The notes under the pieces are model-generated. The model ran no database searches and was not told the DNA's origin. It was given only the letters and a program-made list of their open reading frames with translations. A stretch of DNA of 5,301 nt from an uncultured Centipeda sp. (GTDB lineage Bacteria; Bacillota; Negativicutes; Selenomonadales; Selenomonadaceae), in the NCBI GenBank assembly GCA_937925565.1, contig CALALM010000115.1, positions 1 through 5,301 on the forward strand. Direction: 5' to 3'. This document shows, piece by piece, positions 4,067-5,301 of the stretch. Position 1 is the first letter of the stretch; every line of letters begins with the position of its first letter. The translations under genes were made by a program, and so were the position numbers.

Positions 4067-5301
4067 ATGGAGTATCGTATCGAACACGATTCCCTCGGCG
4101 AAGTCAAGGTGCCCGCAGACAAGTATTGGGCGGCACAGACGGAGCGCAGCTTCGAGAACTTCCCGATCGGCATCGAGAAGATGCCCGCCGAGATCATCCA
4201 TGCATTCGGCATTCTGAAGAAATCCGCTGCCATCGCGAACAACAAGCTCGGCAAGCTCGACGAAAAGCGTCTGAACGCCATCAAGGCGGCGTGCGACGAG
4301 ATCATCGCAGGCAAACTCGCGGAACACTTCCCCCTCGCCGTCTGGCAGACGGGCAGCGGCACGCAGTCCAACATGAACGTCAACGAGGTCATCGCAAATC
4401 GCGGCAACGAGATCGCGGGCGAGAAGATCCTCCATCCGAACGATCACTCCAACATGTCGCAGAGCTCGAACGACACTTTCCCGACAGCGATGCACATCGC
4501 TGCCGTCATCGCCATCGAGGACGGGCTCTTCCCGAGCATTGATCTCCTCGCAAGTACCTTCCGCCGCCTCATGAAGGAAAATGAGGGCATCGTCAAGACC
4601 GGACGCACACACTTGCAGGATGCCGTTCCCATCTCCTTCTCTCAGGAGATCAGCGGCTGGCTCTCCATGCTCGAGCAGTCGAAGAAGCAGCTGCAGGCAG
4701 CTCTGCCATTCCTGCATGAGCTCGCACTAGGCGGCACTGCCGTCGGCACGGGACTGAACGCGCCGAAGGGATTCGATGTCGCCGTCGCCGAGGCGGCAAG
4801 CGAGCTGACGGGCAAGAAGTTTGTCACCGCGCCGAACAAGTTCCAGGCACTCACGAGCAAGGACGCCGTTGTCTTTGCGCACGGCGGACTCAAGGGACTC
4901 GCCGCGAACATGATGAAGATTGCAAACGACATCCGCTGGCTCGCAGCAGGTCCGCGCTGCGGTCTCGGCGAGATCACGATTCCCGCGAACGAACCGGGCA
5001 GCTCCATCATGCCGGGCAAGGTCAACCCGACACAGTGCGAATCCGTCACGATGGTCGCCGTGCAGGTCATGGGCAACGACGCCGCAATCGGCTTTGCCGC
5101 CTCCCAGGGCAATTTCGAGCTGAACGTCTTCATGCCTGTCATGATCTATGACTTCCTCCAGTCCGCACGCCTCCTCACCGACTCGATCAAGTCGTTCAAC
5201 GACCGCTGCGTCACAGGAATCACGGCGAACCGCGAGAAGATGCACGAGAACCTCCATCGCTCGCTCATGCTCGTCACGGCACTGAACCCGTACATCGGCT
5301 A
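4067..5301 (+). CDS. fumC: Class II fumarate hydratase (fumarase C), missing the C-terminal end
   Basis: The first 411 residues of a class II fumarase, which reversibly hydrates fumarate to L-malate without an iron-sulfur cluster. The family is about 460 residues long, so roughly 50 are beyond the right edge. The fold's conserved regions are all present: [10 protein letters not shown] at 95-104, SSNDTFPTA at 133-141, [11 protein letters not shown] at 178-188 with catalytic His182, and the signature [11 protein letters not shown] at 311-321 with the catalytic serine loop at 312-313. TQCE following the signature favours fumarase over aspartase or argininosuccinate lyase relatives. The ATG has AAGGAGG 9 bases upstream and its own promoter. 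In a Selenomonas-like fermenter it would serve the reductive branch from malate to fumarate and succinate. That pathway role is inferred from the likely host. Confidence 0.96.
   Translation, partial: MEYRIEHDSLGEVKVPADKYWAAQTERSFENFPIGIEKMPAEIIHAFGILKKSAAIANNKLGKLDEKRLNAIKAACDEIIAGKLAEHFPLAVWQTGSGTQSNMNVNEVIANRGNEIAGEKILHPNDHSNMSQSSNDTFPTAMHIAAVIAIEDGLFPSIDLLASTFRRLMKENEGIVKTGRTHLQDAVPISFSQEISGWLSMLEQSKKQLQAALPFLHELALGGTAVGTGLNAPKGFDVAVAEAASELTGKKFVTAPNKFQALTSKDAVVFAHGGLKGLAANMMKIANDIRWLAAGPRCGLGEITIPANEPGSSIMPGKVNPTQCESVTMVAVQVMGNDAAIGFAASQGNFELNVFMPVMIYDFLQSARLLTDSIKSFNDRCVTGITANREKMHENLHRSLMLVTALNPYIG

Noticed and set aside
4049..4717. A 222-codon leftward frame
   Set aside because: It is antisense to fumC, whose motifs are fully conserved in the rightward frame.

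Overview
The window looks like chromosomal DNA from a Selenomonas-like member of the Negativicutes (Selenomonadales). It is GC-rich with AT-rich gaps between genes, uses strong GGAGG-type ribosome binding sites, and carries Firmicutes-type genes: rapZ, Cof-type HAD phosphatases, a NusG domain II/Gx transporter pair and class II fumarase. The genus is an inference from style and gene content, not a demonstrated match.

Layout. Positions 1-1962 are a leftward operon: two tandem paralogous Cof-type HAD phosphatases, then rapZ, which runs off the left edge. The genes are 3 and 9 bases apart, with ribosome binding sites overlapping the preceding stop codons. A divergent intergenic region (1963-2169) holds a candidate leftward promoter and a clear rightward promoter. 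The rightward one drives an unrecognised 162-residue membrane-anchored protein (2170-2658). That gene is bracketed by two inverted copies of a 54-58 base element with terminal inverted repeats (1999-2052 and 2683-2740), resembling a very small MITE.

The most interesting part is 2833-3156, which has no long gene. It carries two convergent, overlapping transcription units meeting at one strong hairpin terminator. Rightward, a near-consensus promoter makes an RNA of about 68 bases. Leftward, a second promoter makes an RNA of about 220 bases encoding a 29-residue hydrophobic peptide with a basic tail (2983-3072, GTG start, good Shine-Dalgarno). Two direct repeats (ATCAGAG and CCAACC, 11-12 bases apart) occur both at the 5' end of the short RNA and across the peptide's translation start. 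The short RNA can therefore pair with the start region of the peptide mRNA. This is the architecture of the par/Fst type I toxin-antitoxin system (RNA I/RNA II), and the peptide appears in no ordinary ORF list because it is so short.

Positions 3156-3981 are a two-gene rightward unit: a membrane-anchored NusG domain II protein and a Gx (ECF S-component-like) transporter, a pair found near flavin/redox loci in Firmicutes. An extended -10 promoter then precedes fumC (class II fumarase), which runs off the right edge after 411 codons. No tRNA, rRNA, CRISPR array or complete insertion sequence was seen.
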